64,000 nt of DNA from Acidimicrobiaceae bacterium (GCA_002719335.1 PBHE01000007.1:1-64000), one strand, 5' to 3'. Shown: positions 26,440 to 34,791, counted from the stretch's first letter. The notes: generated by a model from the letters alone, not told the origin. Numbers and translations are program-made.

Positions 26440-27210
26440 TCAGGCGCCCATAGCGTGATATCCGCCGTCAACATGGACGATCTCTCCGGTCGTCATTGGA
26501 AACCAATCTGACATCATTGCCAGTGTTGTTCGAGCAACCGAATTCTGGTCGTGGACGTCCCAGCCCATTGGCGCTCGCTGCTGCCATGCATCTTCAAACT
26601 CACCGAATCCGGGAATGGACTTAGCTGCCATCGTTCTGATCGGCCCAGCCGAAATAAGATTCACTCGGATACCTTGAGGGCCCAACGATTTCGCGAGATA
26701 GCGAGCGGTTGACTCAAAGGCAGCTTTCGCGACTCCCATCCAGTCATAAACTGGCCAAGCGACAGACGCATCGAAGGTCAGTCCCACGATGCTACCTTTC
26801 GCTTCTATTAGCAGCGGTTGCAGGCCACCAGCAAGTGCTTTGAGGCTGTAGGCAGAGATATGCAACGCGACGCTGACATCTTCCCAATCTGCATTGAGAA
26901 AATTGCCGCCGAGGCATGCTTCGGGAGCGAAGCCGATGGCATGTAAGACGCCATCTACATGCCCCCAGCGCTCCTGAAGATCAAGAAAAACGGCTTCGAT
27001 TTCTTGGGGTTTAGTTACGTCGAGGGCTAAGACATCGCAAGGTTCAGGCAGTTTACGTGCCGTCCTCTCTGTCAGCCTCATAGCCCGGCCCGCACCGGTG
27101 AGTACCACTTCAGCACCCTCTATCTGAGCCAATCTCGCGACCTCGAATGCTAATGACGCATCCGTCAATACCCCAGTGATCAGCAGCTTCTTGCCGTCCA
27201 TCAGACCCAT
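26440..27210 (-). CDS. fabI: Enoyl-[acyl-carrier-protein] reductase (NADH), InhA/FabI type
   Basis: The 256-residue SDR-type reductase catalyses the last step of the fatty-acid elongation cycle. The active-site pattern is Tyr155 and Lys162 with six residues between (YDWMGVAK), matching Tyr158/Lys165 of mycobacterial InhA, and the nearby TFDASVAWPVYDW aligns with the InhA segment around Phe149. The N-terminal LITGVLTDASLAFEVARLAQ and HAIGFAP are also InhA-like. The ATG at 27210 has GGAGGG 8 bases before it. It is divergent from the F420:NADP oxidoreductase. It is the likely target of isoniazid- or triclosan-type inhibitors by family knowledge. Confidence 0.93.
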   Translation of the reverse strand: MGLMDGKKLLITGVLTDASLAFEVARLAQIEGAEVVLTGAGRAMRLTERTARKLPEPCDVLALDVTKPQEIEAVFLDLQERWGHVDGVLHAIGFAPEACLGGNFLNADWEDVSVALHISAYSLKALAGGLQPLLIEAKGSIVGLTFDASVAWPVYDWMGVAKAAFESTARYLAKSLGPQGIRVNLISAGPIRTMAAKSIPGFGEFEDAWQQRAPMGWDVHDQNSVARTTLAMMSDWFPMTTGEIVHVDGGYHAMGA

Positions 27211-27305
27211 AAGGGTTGCCCTCCGTTTTGGTGCATTTGGCTTCGCCTATCGGAGCCATCGTCGCAACTCGCGTAATGAAGTCACCGTATCTCCCCTTCG
27301 GACAG

Positions 27306-27311
27306 TACCGT
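27306..27311 (+). promoter_or_regulatory. -10 box TACCGT, likely leaderless promoter
   Basis: TACCGT lies 8 bases before the ATG at 27320 in the 109-base divergent gap shared with fabI. No ribosome-binding site is present for that ATG. Confidence 0.5.
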
Positions 27312-27319
27312 GGCACTTC

Positions 27320-27973
27320 ATGCGGATTGGGATCGTTGGCGGAACTGGACCAGCTGGTTCAGCGTTGGCAGCACGTTTGGCCGACATCGGTTACGAAGTC
27401 GTGCTCGGCTCTCGTTCAAAGTATCGCTCGATGGAAGTCGTGGACGCTCTCATCGAACGGTGGCCTCAACGCGAGTTAGCGATCTCACCATCAGACAACA
27501 TTGGTGCCGCAAAATGTGACTTCGTCGTGATCGCCACCCCATGGGACGCAGCGGCGATCACCGCTCGAAGCGTTGCGGACCATACCCGAGGCAAAGTAGT
27601 TGTGACGATGTCGAACGCGTTAGCCCGCGTTGATGACGAATTTGTTCCGCTTATTCCCCCGCGCGGCTCCGTTGCGGCATCCGTGCAGTCTTCGTTACCT
27701 GATTCCAAAGTTGCAGCGACACTGCAACATGTTCCAGCCCAGGAATTAGGTGATCTAGAACAACCGCTCGATAGCGACATCCTCATTTGTAGCGACGATC
27801 AGGAAGCCACCAATTTAGTAGCGGAAATCGTAGGCAAGATCCCTGGTGCGCGAGCTTTAGATTGCGGCAATCTATCGAACGCCACAGCCATCGAAGCCTT
27901 TACAGCTGTTCTCCTTCAACTCAATACTCGCTATGAAACCAGAGTCGCGCTGAAACTTGTGGGCCTCGAATGA
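27320..27973 (+). CDS. npdG: F420-dependent NADP oxidoreductase (NADPH-dependent F420 reductase)
   Basis: The 217-residue protein has the Rossmann motif IGIVGGTGPAG at the N-terminus, followed by LGSRS near 34-38 that reads the NADP phosphate, and the typical NpdG segments VIATPWDA, NAL and LDCGNLSNA. The family transfers hydride between NADPH and coenzyme F420. The ATG at 27320 was chosen over an open frame to 27176 because it is at the conserved start and follows a -10 box. Its 3' end lies 25 bases before the HIT gene. Its presence shows that the cell uses F420, which suits the luciferase-like oxidoreductase at 7.6 kb. Confidence 0.9.
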   Translation: MRIGIVGGTGPAGSALAARLADIGYEVVLGSRSKYRSMEVVDALIERWPQRELAISPSDNIGAAKCDFVVIATPWDAAAITARSVADHTRGKVVVTMSNALARVDDEFVPLIPPRGSVAASVQSSLPDSKVAATLQHVPAQELGDLEQPLDSDILICSDDQEATNLVAEIVGKIPGARALDCGNLSNATAIEAFTAVLLQLNTRYETRVALKLVGLE

Positions 27974-27998
27974 GTCCCATTTTGATGACGGTCTTCTG

Positions 27999-28505
27999 AT
28001 GGATGGCCTCGACCGCATCTGGGCTAGTTGGCGCCAAGATTACGTAAGTGGCGAGACAGGCGAAATCTCCCGTGCCTCGCAAGGCCGATGTGTGCTTTGC
28101 TCGGTATTAGACCTCCGTGCTACCCGCCCAGAACAGTTGGTTCACGTTGGAGAGACCGCGGCGGTCATCCTGAACGCCTACCCATACAACACAGGGCACG
28201 TCATGATCCTTCCCTATGACCACGTGGCCAACTTCGATGACCTCACACAGGACGCGCATCTGGAAATGTTCGAGTTGGTGGTTAGGGCCATCGGAGCGAT
28301 CGAAAATTCCTATACGCCCGATGGAGTAAACATGGGGGCCAATTTAGGTAGGGGAGCAGGTGCCGGAATACCTGATCATCTCCACGTTCACGTCCTGCCG
28401 CGCTGGGACGGCGACACGAACTTTATGACCACCGTTGGCGGTGTCCGAGTTTTGCCCGAATCTCTCGATTCCACACTTGAGCGCCTTCGCGACGCTTTCA
28501 TCTGA
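27999..28505 (+). CDS. HIT-family hydrolase/phosphorylase, AP4A phosphorylase-like
   Basis: The 168-residue HIT protein contains the histidine triad HLHVHVLPRW near 129-138, with GHVMILPYDHVANFDDL and a CVLC pair near the N-terminus that may bind a metal. It resembles mycobacterial Rv2613c, an AP4A phosphorylase, which likewise precedes PgsA1 in its operon. The ATG at 27999 is the first that keeps the normal N-terminus; a TTG at 27957 overlaps npdG. It heads the PI/PIM gene cluster, but a role in lipid synthesis is not shown. Confidence 0.86.
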   Translation: MDGLDRIWASWRQDYVSGETGEISRASQGRCVLCSVLDLRATRPEQLVHVGETAAVILNAYPYNTGHVMILPYDHVANFDDLTQDAHLEMFELVVRAIGAIENSYTPDGVNMGANLGRGAGAGIPDHLHVHVLPRWDGDTNFMTTVGGVRVLPESLDSTLERLRDAFI

Positions 28506-28531
28506 GCTCTCACTAAATGACTGGCGACAGG

Positions 28532-28537
28532 TAGCGT
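28532..28537 (+). promoter_or_regulatory. -10 box TAGCGT before a GTG start
   Basis: TAGCGT is 7 bases before the GTG at 28545. The same hexamer stands before pimA at 30609. Confidence 0.4.
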
Positions 28538-28544
28538 GAACAAC

Positions 28545-29063
28545 GTGGACAACCGCGAAGTGTGTGACGAACTCCCCGAAGATCTTGACCGTGGGTTCGT
28601 TGGCGCTTACCGGTTTCCAGATAACAAGCGTCGACGGTTGACGGGTGCCCTGTATCTAGTTATCGCGATCGCAGTCGGGAGTTGGTCTATTTGGGTGCCC
28701 GGCGAACCCGTACTCATAAACGGCGGACTGTTGATTGGATGCTGCGGACTAGGCCTCTTCGGGCTCTACAGCCTCGTGTCTGGGCGCGGATTCACTCTTG
28801 ACGAGAACGCAGCGCTGGTGTCGGCCAACCAGGCGGTGGGTTTCCCTGTTGGTCATGCCAGCGCGCAACTAGGCTGGCGGGGGTTAATGAGCCGTCCCAC
28901 TTGGAAGATGCTCGTTTATTCAGCCGAGGACCCGCCAGTCAGCAGAGGACTCGTCTTGGTTGATGCGATTGATGGAACCATCGTCGATGCCTATGTAGAG
29001 GACAACCCAGAAGATTGGATCCAAACAGCGGAATCTGAAGATGATTGGGAAAGCCGTATCTGA
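28545..29063 (+). CDS. Membrane protein of unknown function in the PI/PIM operon
   Basis: I do not recognise this 172-residue protein. It has a short polar N-terminus, two membrane helices (about residues 36-55 and 60-82), and a soluble C-terminal half with a strand-rich stretch (WKMLVYSAEDPP, RGLVLVDAIDGTIVDAYVED) and an acidic tail. The GTG at 28545 was chosen because a -10 box is 7 bases before it; an in-frame GTG at 28536 would add three residues. Its stop overlaps the pgsA start (TGATG), so the two are coupled. It sits where M. tuberculosis has no gene between the HIT protein and PgsA1. Confidence 0.7.
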   Translation: MDNREVCDELPEDLDRGFVGAYRFPDNKRRRLTGALYLVIAIAVGSWSIWVPGEPVLINGGLLIGCCGLGLFGLYSLVSGRGFTLDENAALVSANQAVGFPVGHASAQLGWRGLMSRPTWKMLVYSAEDPPVSRGLVLVDAIDGTIVDAYVEDNPEDWIQTAESEDDWESRI

Positions 29064-29671
29064 TGTTCGACGGAAATTTTCGCAATGGCGTCGACCGCGT
29101 AGTAGGACCCATTGGGCGAGGGCTCGTTCGGCTCAGGGTCAGCGCTGATTTCCTCACCTGCATCGGACTGTTGATGTCCGTGGCAGCCTGCGTCTTTATT
29201 GGCCAAGGTCAACTGCGTTTGGGCCTCGCATTCCTAATTCTGACGGCTATCCCAGATCTTTTAGATGGCGCGGTTGCCTCAGCGGCCGGCACCTCGTCAA
29301 AACGCGGAGCCTTCTTCGATTCGACAGCAGATCGCGTTACCGATGGCCTACTTCTCTGCGGTATTGGATGGCACCTTGCTGAAACTAATGACGCGAAGAT
29401 GGTGCTGCTGCCCATGGCCGTTCTTGCCGTCTCGTCGTTGATCAGTTATGAGAGAGCTAAAGCTGAATTATTGGGCTATCAAGCCAAAGGGGGCTTGATG
29501 GAACGCGCCGAACGGATGGTCGTCCTCGGTTTCGGGTTGTGTTTTAAAGCGATCCTCGTCCCGGTGCTATGGGTCATGCTCGTACTGACCTCAGCTACCG
29601 CCGTGCAGCGATTCTTTAAGGTATGGCGCCAAGCCAGCCTCGATATTCCCTCTTCGAACCGTCAGAGTTGA
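29063..29671 (+). CDS. pgsA: CDP-alcohol phosphatidyltransferase (phosphatidylinositol phosphate synthase type)
   Basis: The 202-residue protein has about six membrane helices and the CDP-alcohol motif with Asp65, Asp68, Gly69, Gly82, Asp86 and Asp90 in the correct spacing. It joins a CDP-diacylglycerol phosphatidyl group to inositol phosphate if it works as mycobacterial PgsA1. In the usual AR pair after DG the arginine is Ser73 here, which is unusual. It lies just before patA and pimA, as in mycobacteria, so the inositol lipid role is likely but glycerol-phosphate or other acceptors cannot be excluded. The stop codon lies inside the start of patA. Confidence 0.87.
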   Translation: MFDGNFRNGVDRVVGPIGRGLVRLRVSADFLTCIGLLMSVAACVFIGQGQLRLGLAFLILTAIPDLLDGAVASAAGTSSKRGAFFDSTADRVTDGLLLCGIGWHLAETNDAKMVLLPMAVLAVSSLISYERAKAELLGYQAKGGLMERAERMVVLGFGLCFKAILVPVLWVMLVLTSATAVQRFFKVWRQASLDIPSSNRQS

Positions 29672-30567
29672 TTTTGTCGGGCCAAGGTGTCACGACGCTG
29701 TATCGAGTCGGAGCTATCGCCGCACGGAGCTTGCCTGCACCTTTAGTCGCCGCTCTGCCACCAATAGCAGCTCTCCCACTGAGCAGGGCCCTTCCCCACA
29801 AGCGCCGGATCGTCGAACGTCATATGAGGCGAGCCATGGGGTCCAGCGCGACCACTTCTGACATTAGGCGTGCAGCAAGAAACGCTTTCGCATCATATTG
29901 TCGCTACTGGATTGAATCGTTCCGCCTACCCTCCATCAAAAGCGCTCTACTCTCCGACGGCATAGAGGTGCCCGATTACCAGTATGTCGAAGAAGCTTTG
30001 AACCGCGGCAAGGGCGTCATCCTCGCCCTTCCGCATCTAGGTGGCTGGGAATGGGCCGGGTTTTGGATGGCGACGGTCAATAAGTTGCCGATCACGGTTG
30101 TGGTCGAACCGATTGAACCTCCACAACTATTTGAATGGTTCGCCGGCTTCCGTTCCCAACTGGGAATGAAAGTTGTGCCCATCGGTCCGACGGCAGGAGC
30201 CGAAATAGCATCCGCGTTGAAACGAAACGAGATTGTTTGCCTCCTCTGTGACCGCGATATCTCCGGTAGCGGTATTGAAGTTGACTTTATGGGAGAACGA
30301 ACCACCCTCCCAGGCGGGCCGGCGCTCCTAGCCCTGCGTACAGGGGCGGCCGTTCTCCCAACCGCCGTTTACTTCCAACCTCGAGGTCAACATCTTGGGG
30401 TGGTTCGTCCGCCCTTAGATACGATTCGCCAAGCGACAGTCAAAGAAGACGTGGTGCGAGTGACTGGTCAGTTGGCCGCCGAACTAGCACTTCTCATCCG
30501 GCGGGCGCCCGAACAATGGCATCTGTTTCAACCCAATTGGCCGAGCGACTCATCGTTCCAGTCCTGA
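29623..30567 (+). CDS. patA: Phosphatidylinositol mannoside acyltransferase (LpxL/HtrB family), PatA-like
   Basis: The 314-residue protein belongs to the LpxL/LpxM-type acyltransferase family. Its active-site histidine lies in LPHLGGWEW near residues 138-146 as an HX4E motif, followed by VVVEP, RDISGSG and PGGPALLALRTGAAVLP segments typical of actinobacterial PatA. The enzyme transfers an acyl chain to the mannose of phosphatidylinositol mannosides at the inner membrane. The ATG at 29623 gives the length of PatA before the first conserved segment; a TTG at 29668 overlapping the pgsA stop is possible. It is co-transcribed with pgsA and lies 55 bases before pimA. Confidence 0.87.
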   Translation: MAPSQPRYSLFEPSELILSGQGVTTLYRVGAIAARSLPAPLVAALPPIAALPLSRALPHKRRIVERHMRRAMGSSATTSDIRRAARNAFASYCRYWIESFRLPSIKSALLSDGIEVPDYQYVEEALNRGKGVILALPHLGGWEWAGFWMATVNKLPITVVVEPIEPPQLFEWFAGFRSQLGMKVVPIGPTAGAEIASALKRNEIVCLLCDRDISGSGIEVDFMGERTTLPGGPALLALRTGAAVLPTAVYFQPRGQHLGVVRPPLDTIRQATVKEDVVRVTGQLAAELALLIRRAPEQWHLFQPNWPSDSSFQS

Positions 30568-30608
30568 AAGACCCTCAAATTCTGGTGGGTGTTCGCATCT
30601 CCATCACG

Positions 30609-30614
30609 TAGCGT
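30609..30614 (+). promoter_or_regulatory. -10 box TAGCGT, likely leaderless promoter of pimA
   Basis: TAGCGT lies 8 bases before the GTG at 30623; no ribosome-binding site is present. This would give pimA its own promoter within the PI/PIM cluster. Confidence 0.45.
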
Positions 30615-30622
30615 TGTTCGCT

Positions 30623-31783
30623 GTGAGGATCGGAATTGTCTCGCCCTACAGTCTCACCAGTCCGGGAGGCGTACAGACCCAGGTTCTCGGATTGGCCAGA
30701 GCCTTGGGCCGCCTTGGGCATCAGGTACGAGTTTTGGGTCCATGCGACGGAGCCCCGCCTGAAACCGGAGTGACTCCCCTAGGCGCGAGTATCCCAACAT
30801 TTGCTAACGGGTCTATCGCCCCGATCGCTCCCGATCTCGCATGCACCCTTCGGACTATTCGGGCTTTCCGCGACGAAGAATTTGATGTCATACATATCCA
30901 TGAGCCAATCTGTCCTGGACCTTGCCAAACGGCATTATTTTTGCGAAACGCGCCCATTGTGGGCACTTGGCACGCTGCTGGAGGGAGCAAGGCTTATCTG
31001 ACGCCGGGAGTTCGCTGGCTCGCCACGCGGATGAACGTTCGAGTAGCAGTGTCCACCGATGCTCGCGACATGGCACGCGAAGCATTAGGAGGCGACTACG
31101 AGGTGGTCTTCAACGGTATTGAGGTGGAAAGCTTCCACAACATGGTCGCGACGCCCACCTCAGGTCCAACCATCGCGTATCTGGGCCGGCACGAACCCCG
31201 TAAAGGTTTAGAGGTGCTACTCCAATCCGTCGCGTCGATGTCAACGGAAGTAACGCTTTGGGTAATGTCTGACGGTCCCCAAACCGACGAACTGCGCTCT
31301 CGCTACGGTACGGATGGACGAGTGAAGTGGTTAGGAGGGGTAACCGACGAAGAGAAAATTTCGAGATTAAAGGGTGCCGATGTCTTTTGCGTGCCCTCTC
31401 TCCGAGGTGAGAGCTTTGGAATTGTGCTTCTCGAGGGAATGGCAGCAGGCACCCCGGTTGTCGCGAGTGACCTGCCCGGGTATCGCAACGTTGCGTTCGG
31501 CGGGGACGAGGCGTACCTAGTTACACCAGGTGATGTTGAAGCGCTGAGTTCAGGATTGAAACGTGTGCTCGAGGACAAGCACCTTGCAAGCCAACTATCA
31601 GCCGCAGGGCTGAGACGGGCCTCACAGTTTTCGATGGTTCGACTCGCTGAGATTTATGTCGAACTATACGAGCGCGCTATTGCGATCGAACTCAAGAATC
31701 CTGGACGAGGTGGTTGGCGTGGCGAGCTAGCCCGGATGGGTCTGCCATTCGATGTGAACAAACCACGGTCTCGACCTAGTTGA
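30623..31783 (+). CDS. pimA: Phosphatidylinositol alpha-mannosyltransferase PimA-like (GT4)
   Basis: The 386-residue GT-B enzyme starts with IGIVSPYSLTSPGGVQTQV, the acceptor and nucleotide loop of PimA, and continues with IHIHEP, TWHAAGG, the HEPRKGLEVLL segment near 190, and the donor-site EX7E motif near residues 264-272 (GESFGIVLLEG). It moves the first mannose from GDP-mannose to phosphatidylinositol at the inner face of the membrane. The GTG at 30623 aligns with the start of the family; a TTG at 30614 is upstream but overlaps the -10 box. The clustering with pgsA and patA supports the specific role. Confidence 0.9.
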   Translation: MRIGIVSPYSLTSPGGVQTQVLGLARALGRLGHQVRVLGPCDGAPPETGVTPLGASIPTFANGSIAPIAPDLACTLRTIRAFRDEEFDVIHIHEPICPGPCQTALFLRNAPIVGTWHAAGGSKAYLTPGVRWLATRMNVRVAVSTDARDMAREALGGDYEVVFNGIEVESFHNMVATPTSGPTIAYLGRHEPRKGLEVLLQSVASMSTEVTLWVMSDGPQTDELRSRYGTDGRVKWLGGVTDEEKISRLKGADVFCVPSLRGESFGIVLLEGMAAGTPVVASDLPGYRNVAFGGDEAYLVTPGDVEALSSGLKRVLEDKHLASQLSAAGLRRASQFSMVRLAEIYVELYERAIAIELKNPGRGGWRGELARMGLPFDVNKPRSRPS

Positions 31784-31863
31784 GAGGGCATCCATGCCCC
31801 GCCGTTCGGGCCTCTACACTGCGACTTCGAGCCCCTGACTTGCATCGGAGATACGGAACCTAA
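31784..31863 (+). other. Gap after pimA with a short hairpin
   Basis: This 80-base gap begins with a small inverted repeat, GGGCA-TCCA-TGCCC, at about 31786-31799, without a T-run. TACACT at 31815-31820 could be a -10 box for the next gene, but the distance to the ATG at 31864 is long, and a GGAG-like ribosome site lies near 31846. Confidence 0.25.
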
Positions 31864-32652
31864 ATGGAGAACTGGACTACTAGAAACCAACAGCGCGCGG
31901 TTCGGCTCACCGTCATGTTTTGGTTATCGGTCCTGCTGACCTGTGCATCCGTGTGCCTGGTGGGGTTTCTTCTGCCCTTCCCGAGTTGGATATCGCTGCT
32001 AGTCGGGTTTGGAATCCTCGGCGCGGTCGCGTGGGCATCTAAAGATGCCGAGCACCGGCTTTTAGCGGGGTGTGGAGAAACTGAAGCACCGGCGGATACC
32101 TACCCACGGCTAGAGAATATGGTGGACGCCGTATGTTTGGCCACCGGGGTACCAGCCCCCGATCTTCGCTTACTTCGATCACCCGAATGCAACATCGCTG
32201 CATTCGGTCGCGTCCCACACAAATCGACACTTGTGATCACCACTGGACTGCTCGAGAGCACTAGCCGTATAGAACTCGAGGCAGTGCTCGCCAATCGGAT
32301 CGCTCAAATAGCGAATTATCGAGTTGCTTTGGTCAGCACGATGTTAAGCACCTTTGGTCTGGCTATGGGATCATCACGTTTTCGAGTTCAGCCATTTCGC
32401 GTACTGGGCTTCTTAACGAGGGGTCAATTAACAACAGATCTTGACCCCACCAACGATTTTTTTGGCGACGCCGCAGGCGTAGCGGTGACCCGATATCCAC
32501 CTGGGATGATCGAGGCACTTGAGGTTTTCGAGAATCAACACCATTTGCCCGAAGTCGACCCAATCACAGGCCCCCTGTGGTTGGTTGATCCGTCAAACGA
32601 GGCAACGCGACCGAGTGTTCAAGCTCGGATTTCCTCGCTTCGGGAGATGTAA
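31864..32652 (+). CDS. Peptidase M48 family-like membrane protein lacking the zinc site
   Basis: The 262-residue protein has two N-terminal membrane helices (about 15-37 and 42-58) and then a domain that follows HtpX/M48 peptidases closely: LENMVDAVCLATGVPAPDLRLL, NIAAFGRVPHKSTLVITTGLL and TRYPPGMIEALE. The zinc motif HExxH is replaced by Asn144-Arg-Ile-Ala-Gln148, and the third ligand Glu is also lost (FFGD at 199-202). It should not cleave peptides by the usual mechanism; a binding or scaffold role is inferred. It stands 80 bases after pimA and 10 bases before the DUF3048 lipoprotein. Confidence 0.82.
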   Translation: MENWTTRNQQRAVRLTVMFWLSVLLTCASVCLVGFLLPFPSWISLLVGFGILGAVAWASKDAEHRLLAGCGETEAPADTYPRLENMVDAVCLATGVPAPDLRLLRSPECNIAAFGRVPHKSTLVITTGLLESTSRIELEAVLANRIAQIANYRVALVSTMLSTFGLAMGSSRFRVQPFRVLGFLTRGQLTTDLDPTNDFFGDAAGVAVTRYPPGMIEALEVFENQHHLPEVDPITGPLWLVDPSNEATRPSVQARISSLREM

Positions 32653-32655
32653 TTT
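32650..32655 (+). promoter_or_regulatory. -10 box TAATTT, possible leaderless promoter
   Basis: TAATTT overlaps the stop codon of the M48-like gene and is 7 bases before the ATG at 32663, the second of two adjacent ATGs. Confidence 0.35.
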
Positions 32656-32662
32656 CCAGATG

Positions 32663-33835
32663 ATGCGACGCGGAATTGCGCTCGGATTCTGCGCTGCGCT
32701 TCTCGCCGCCTGCGCCGCCGATTTACGCGACGATGTGCCCGAAGCCGCTAACAGTTCGACCGCGACGACAAATCCCACCGTTAAGACAGCGACGTCTATC
32801 AACGAACAACCCGACCAACTTGACGATGGCAAGTCGCGAACAACATCCACGACTTTGGCTGTGTTGTCTCCCACCACCACGTATCAGCACTCAGACAATG
32901 AAGAACAAGAAGATGGGCTCCTGGCGCCCTATCGCGGGACACCCATCACCGAAGCATCCCTTGTGGCTCCACGTCTGGCGCTGAAGATCGATAATGCGCC
33001 AACTGCACTGCCTCAAGAAGGAATTCAGGAAGCCGACCTTGTCTTCGAAGAACTCGTCGAAGGGGGACTGACGAGGTTTCTAGCGATCTTTCATACCAAA
33101 GTGCCTGAGTTCGTGGGGCCCGTGCGCTCCGGTCGCTCAACCGATATCCCACTCCTGATGCCATTCGATGGAGCACTATTTGGATGGAGCGGAGCCAACT
33201 GGGCATTTCGCAAATTGCTCAACACAGTTGCAGTGACCGATGTGGGGGTCTACCGCAAGCCATCTGATTACTGGCGGCGGACGGATCGGCCCGCACCGAG
33301 CAACCTATGGGCACGTAGCGCGAAACTGCTTCGACACGCACCCGACGACCTCTCTCCTCCGGAGCCCATGTGGCCTTTTCGTACTCTTGGTCAGCCAGTC
33401 GTCTCCGAGGCTGAGCCCACCGAAGGTGTCGACGTCACCTGGGGTTCGACCGACGTGTCGTTCAGATGGGCAACAGAACTCGGCGGGTGGCAGCGATTCC
33501 AAAACGGCGAACAGCATTTAGTCGCCGATAACGAAGGCGAATTAGTAGCTCTGGCCCCTCAGAATGTTGTCATTCAATTCACCAAGTACCTCCTAAGTAA
33601 CGAACTCGATTCAAATGGTGCGCGGATTCCCATTGCGCAAATAACCGAGGGAAAAGGAACGGCATGGATACTTACCGACGGCAAAGTCATTGAAGGCCGC
33701 TGGAATAAACCCAATGTCACAGTCCATACCCAATTCGCTGATGCCACAGGGCAGCCGGTATCCATGACGCCTGGATCAACCTGGGTGCTGCTTGTTCCGA
33801 GAGGCGCAGCCGTGCTGATCGACGAGAGCGACTAG
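32663..33835 (+). CDS. DUF3048 domain-containing lipoprotein (YerB-like)
   Basis: The 390-residue protein begins with a lipoprotein signal: MRRGIALGFCAALLAAC, where the Cys at residue 17 would be lipidated, followed by a Ser/Thr/Asp-rich linker of about 80 residues. The rest is a DUF3048 domain in two parts, with conserved-looking RPALRVKID-type start (LVAPRLALKIDNAPTALPQ), VFEELVEGGLTRFLAIFHT, VGPVRSGRSTDIPLL and DYWRRTDRPAPSNLWA. The function of YerB/DUF3048 is unknown. The ATG at 32660 or 32663 is possible; the second agrees with the TAATTT box. Confidence 0.85.
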   Translation: MRRGIALGFCAALLAACAADLRDDVPEAANSSTATTNPTVKTATSINEQPDQLDDGKSRTTSTTLAVLSPTTTYQHSDNEEQEDGLLAPYRGTPITEASLVAPRLALKIDNAPTALPQEGIQEADLVFEELVEGGLTRFLAIFHTKVPEFVGPVRSGRSTDIPLLMPFDGALFGWSGANWAFRKLLNTVAVTDVGVYRKPSDYWRRTDRPAPSNLWARSAKLLRHAPDDLSPPEPMWPFRTLGQPVVSEAEPTEGVDVTWGSTDVSFRWATELGGWQRFQNGEQHLVADNEGELVALAPQNVVIQFTKYLLSNELDSNGARIPIAQITEGKGTAWILTDGKVIEGRWNKPNVTVHTQFADATGQPVSMTPGSTWVLLVPRGAAVLIDESD

Positions 33836-33867
33836 ATAGACCTGACTCGTTCGGCAACTCGTGGGCT

Positions 33868-33873
33868 TAGAAT
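33868..33873 (+). promoter_or_regulatory. -10 box TAGAAT, likely leaderless promoter of pdxS
   Basis: TAGAAT ends 6 bases before the ATG at 33880, so the start codon would be the first base of the RNA. The hexamer is close to the consensus. Confidence 0.55.
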
Positions 33874-33879
33874 GTGAGG

Positions 33880-34782
33880 ATGGCTGAAAGTAACAGCGAT
33901 TCAAACTCTCAAATCGGCACCGTCCGTGTTAAACGCGGACTCGCTGACATGCTTCGAGGCGGTGTGATCATGGATGTGGTCACCCCTGATGAGGCAAAAA
34001 TTGCGGAAGACGCCGGCGCCGTCGCGGTGATGGCCCTAGAGCGTGTCCCTGCCGATATACGACGCGACGGTGGAGTCGCTCGAATGAGTGACCCTTCGAT
34101 GATCGAAGCGATACAACAGACAGTCACGATTCCCGTAATGGCCAAAGCTCGGATCGGTCACTTCGCTGAAGCTCAGGTGCTTGAGTCGCTTGGGGTCGAC
34201 TATGTCGACGAATCTGAAGTGCTGACTCCAGCTGACGAAGCTCACCACATCGACAAATGGGCTTTCACCGTGCCGTTCGTATGCGGCGCCACCAACCTCG
34301 GCGAAGCCTTGCGCCGAATTTCTGAAGGCGCGTGCATGATCCGGTCCAAGGGTGAGGCAGGAACCGGCAACATTGTTGAGGCAGTCCGTCACTTGCGATC
34401 AATATTGGGCGATATTCGTAAACTCACCCAAGCCGACGAAGCGGAATTATTTGATTGGGCGAAGCAATTGCAAGCTCCGCTGGGTCTCGTACAAGAGGTG
34501 GCTGAGACAGGCGCGTTGCCCGTGCCCATGTTCTGTGCTGGAGGTATCGCTACTCCCGCTGATGTCTCGCTAGTAATGCAGCTCGGAGCCGAAGCAGTGT
34601 TTGTGGGATCGGGAATCTTTAAGAGCGAAGACCCAGCGCCTCGAGCGAAGGCCATCGTCGAAGCGACAACGCACTATCGGGACCCTGCAATGGTCGCGAA
34701 AGTAAGTCGAGGGTTGGGAGAGGCGATGCCCGGTCTAGAAATTGGCACGCTTGAAACCAAGCTCGCCGAACGCGGCTGGTAG
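33880..34782 (+). CDS. pdxS: Pyridoxal 5'-phosphate synthase, synthase subunit
   Basis: The 300-residue TIM-barrel enzyme makes pyridoxal phosphate from ribose 5-phosphate, glyceraldehyde 3-phosphate and ammonia. The signature [22 protein letters not shown] region, [10 protein letters not shown] with the catalytic lysine, and [11 protein letters not shown] with the second lysine are intact. Twelve subunits carry PdxT. The ATG at 33880 was preferred to GTG at 33874 since a -10 box is 6 bases before it. pdxT follows 9 bases after the stop. Confidence 0.96.
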   Translation: MAESNSDSNSQIGTVRVKRGLADMLRGGVIMDVVTPDEAKIAEDAGAVAVMALERVPADIRRDGGVARMSDPSMIEAIQQTVTIPVMAKARIGHFAEAQVLESLGVDYVDESEVLTPADEAHHIDKWAFTVPFVCGATNLGEALRRISEGACMIRSKGEAGTGNIVEAVRHLRSILGDIRKLTQADEAELFDWAKQLQAPLGLVQEVAETGALPVPMFCAGGIATPADVSLVMQLGAEAVFVGSGIFKSEDPAPRAKAIVEATTHYRDPAMVAKVSRGLGEAMPGLEIGTLETKLAERGW

Positions 34783-34791
34783 ACGGCTAAT

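Noticed and set aside
33836-33880. Riboswitch or long leader before pdxS
   Set aside because: The gap is 44 bases and the -10 box leaves essentially no leader RNA.
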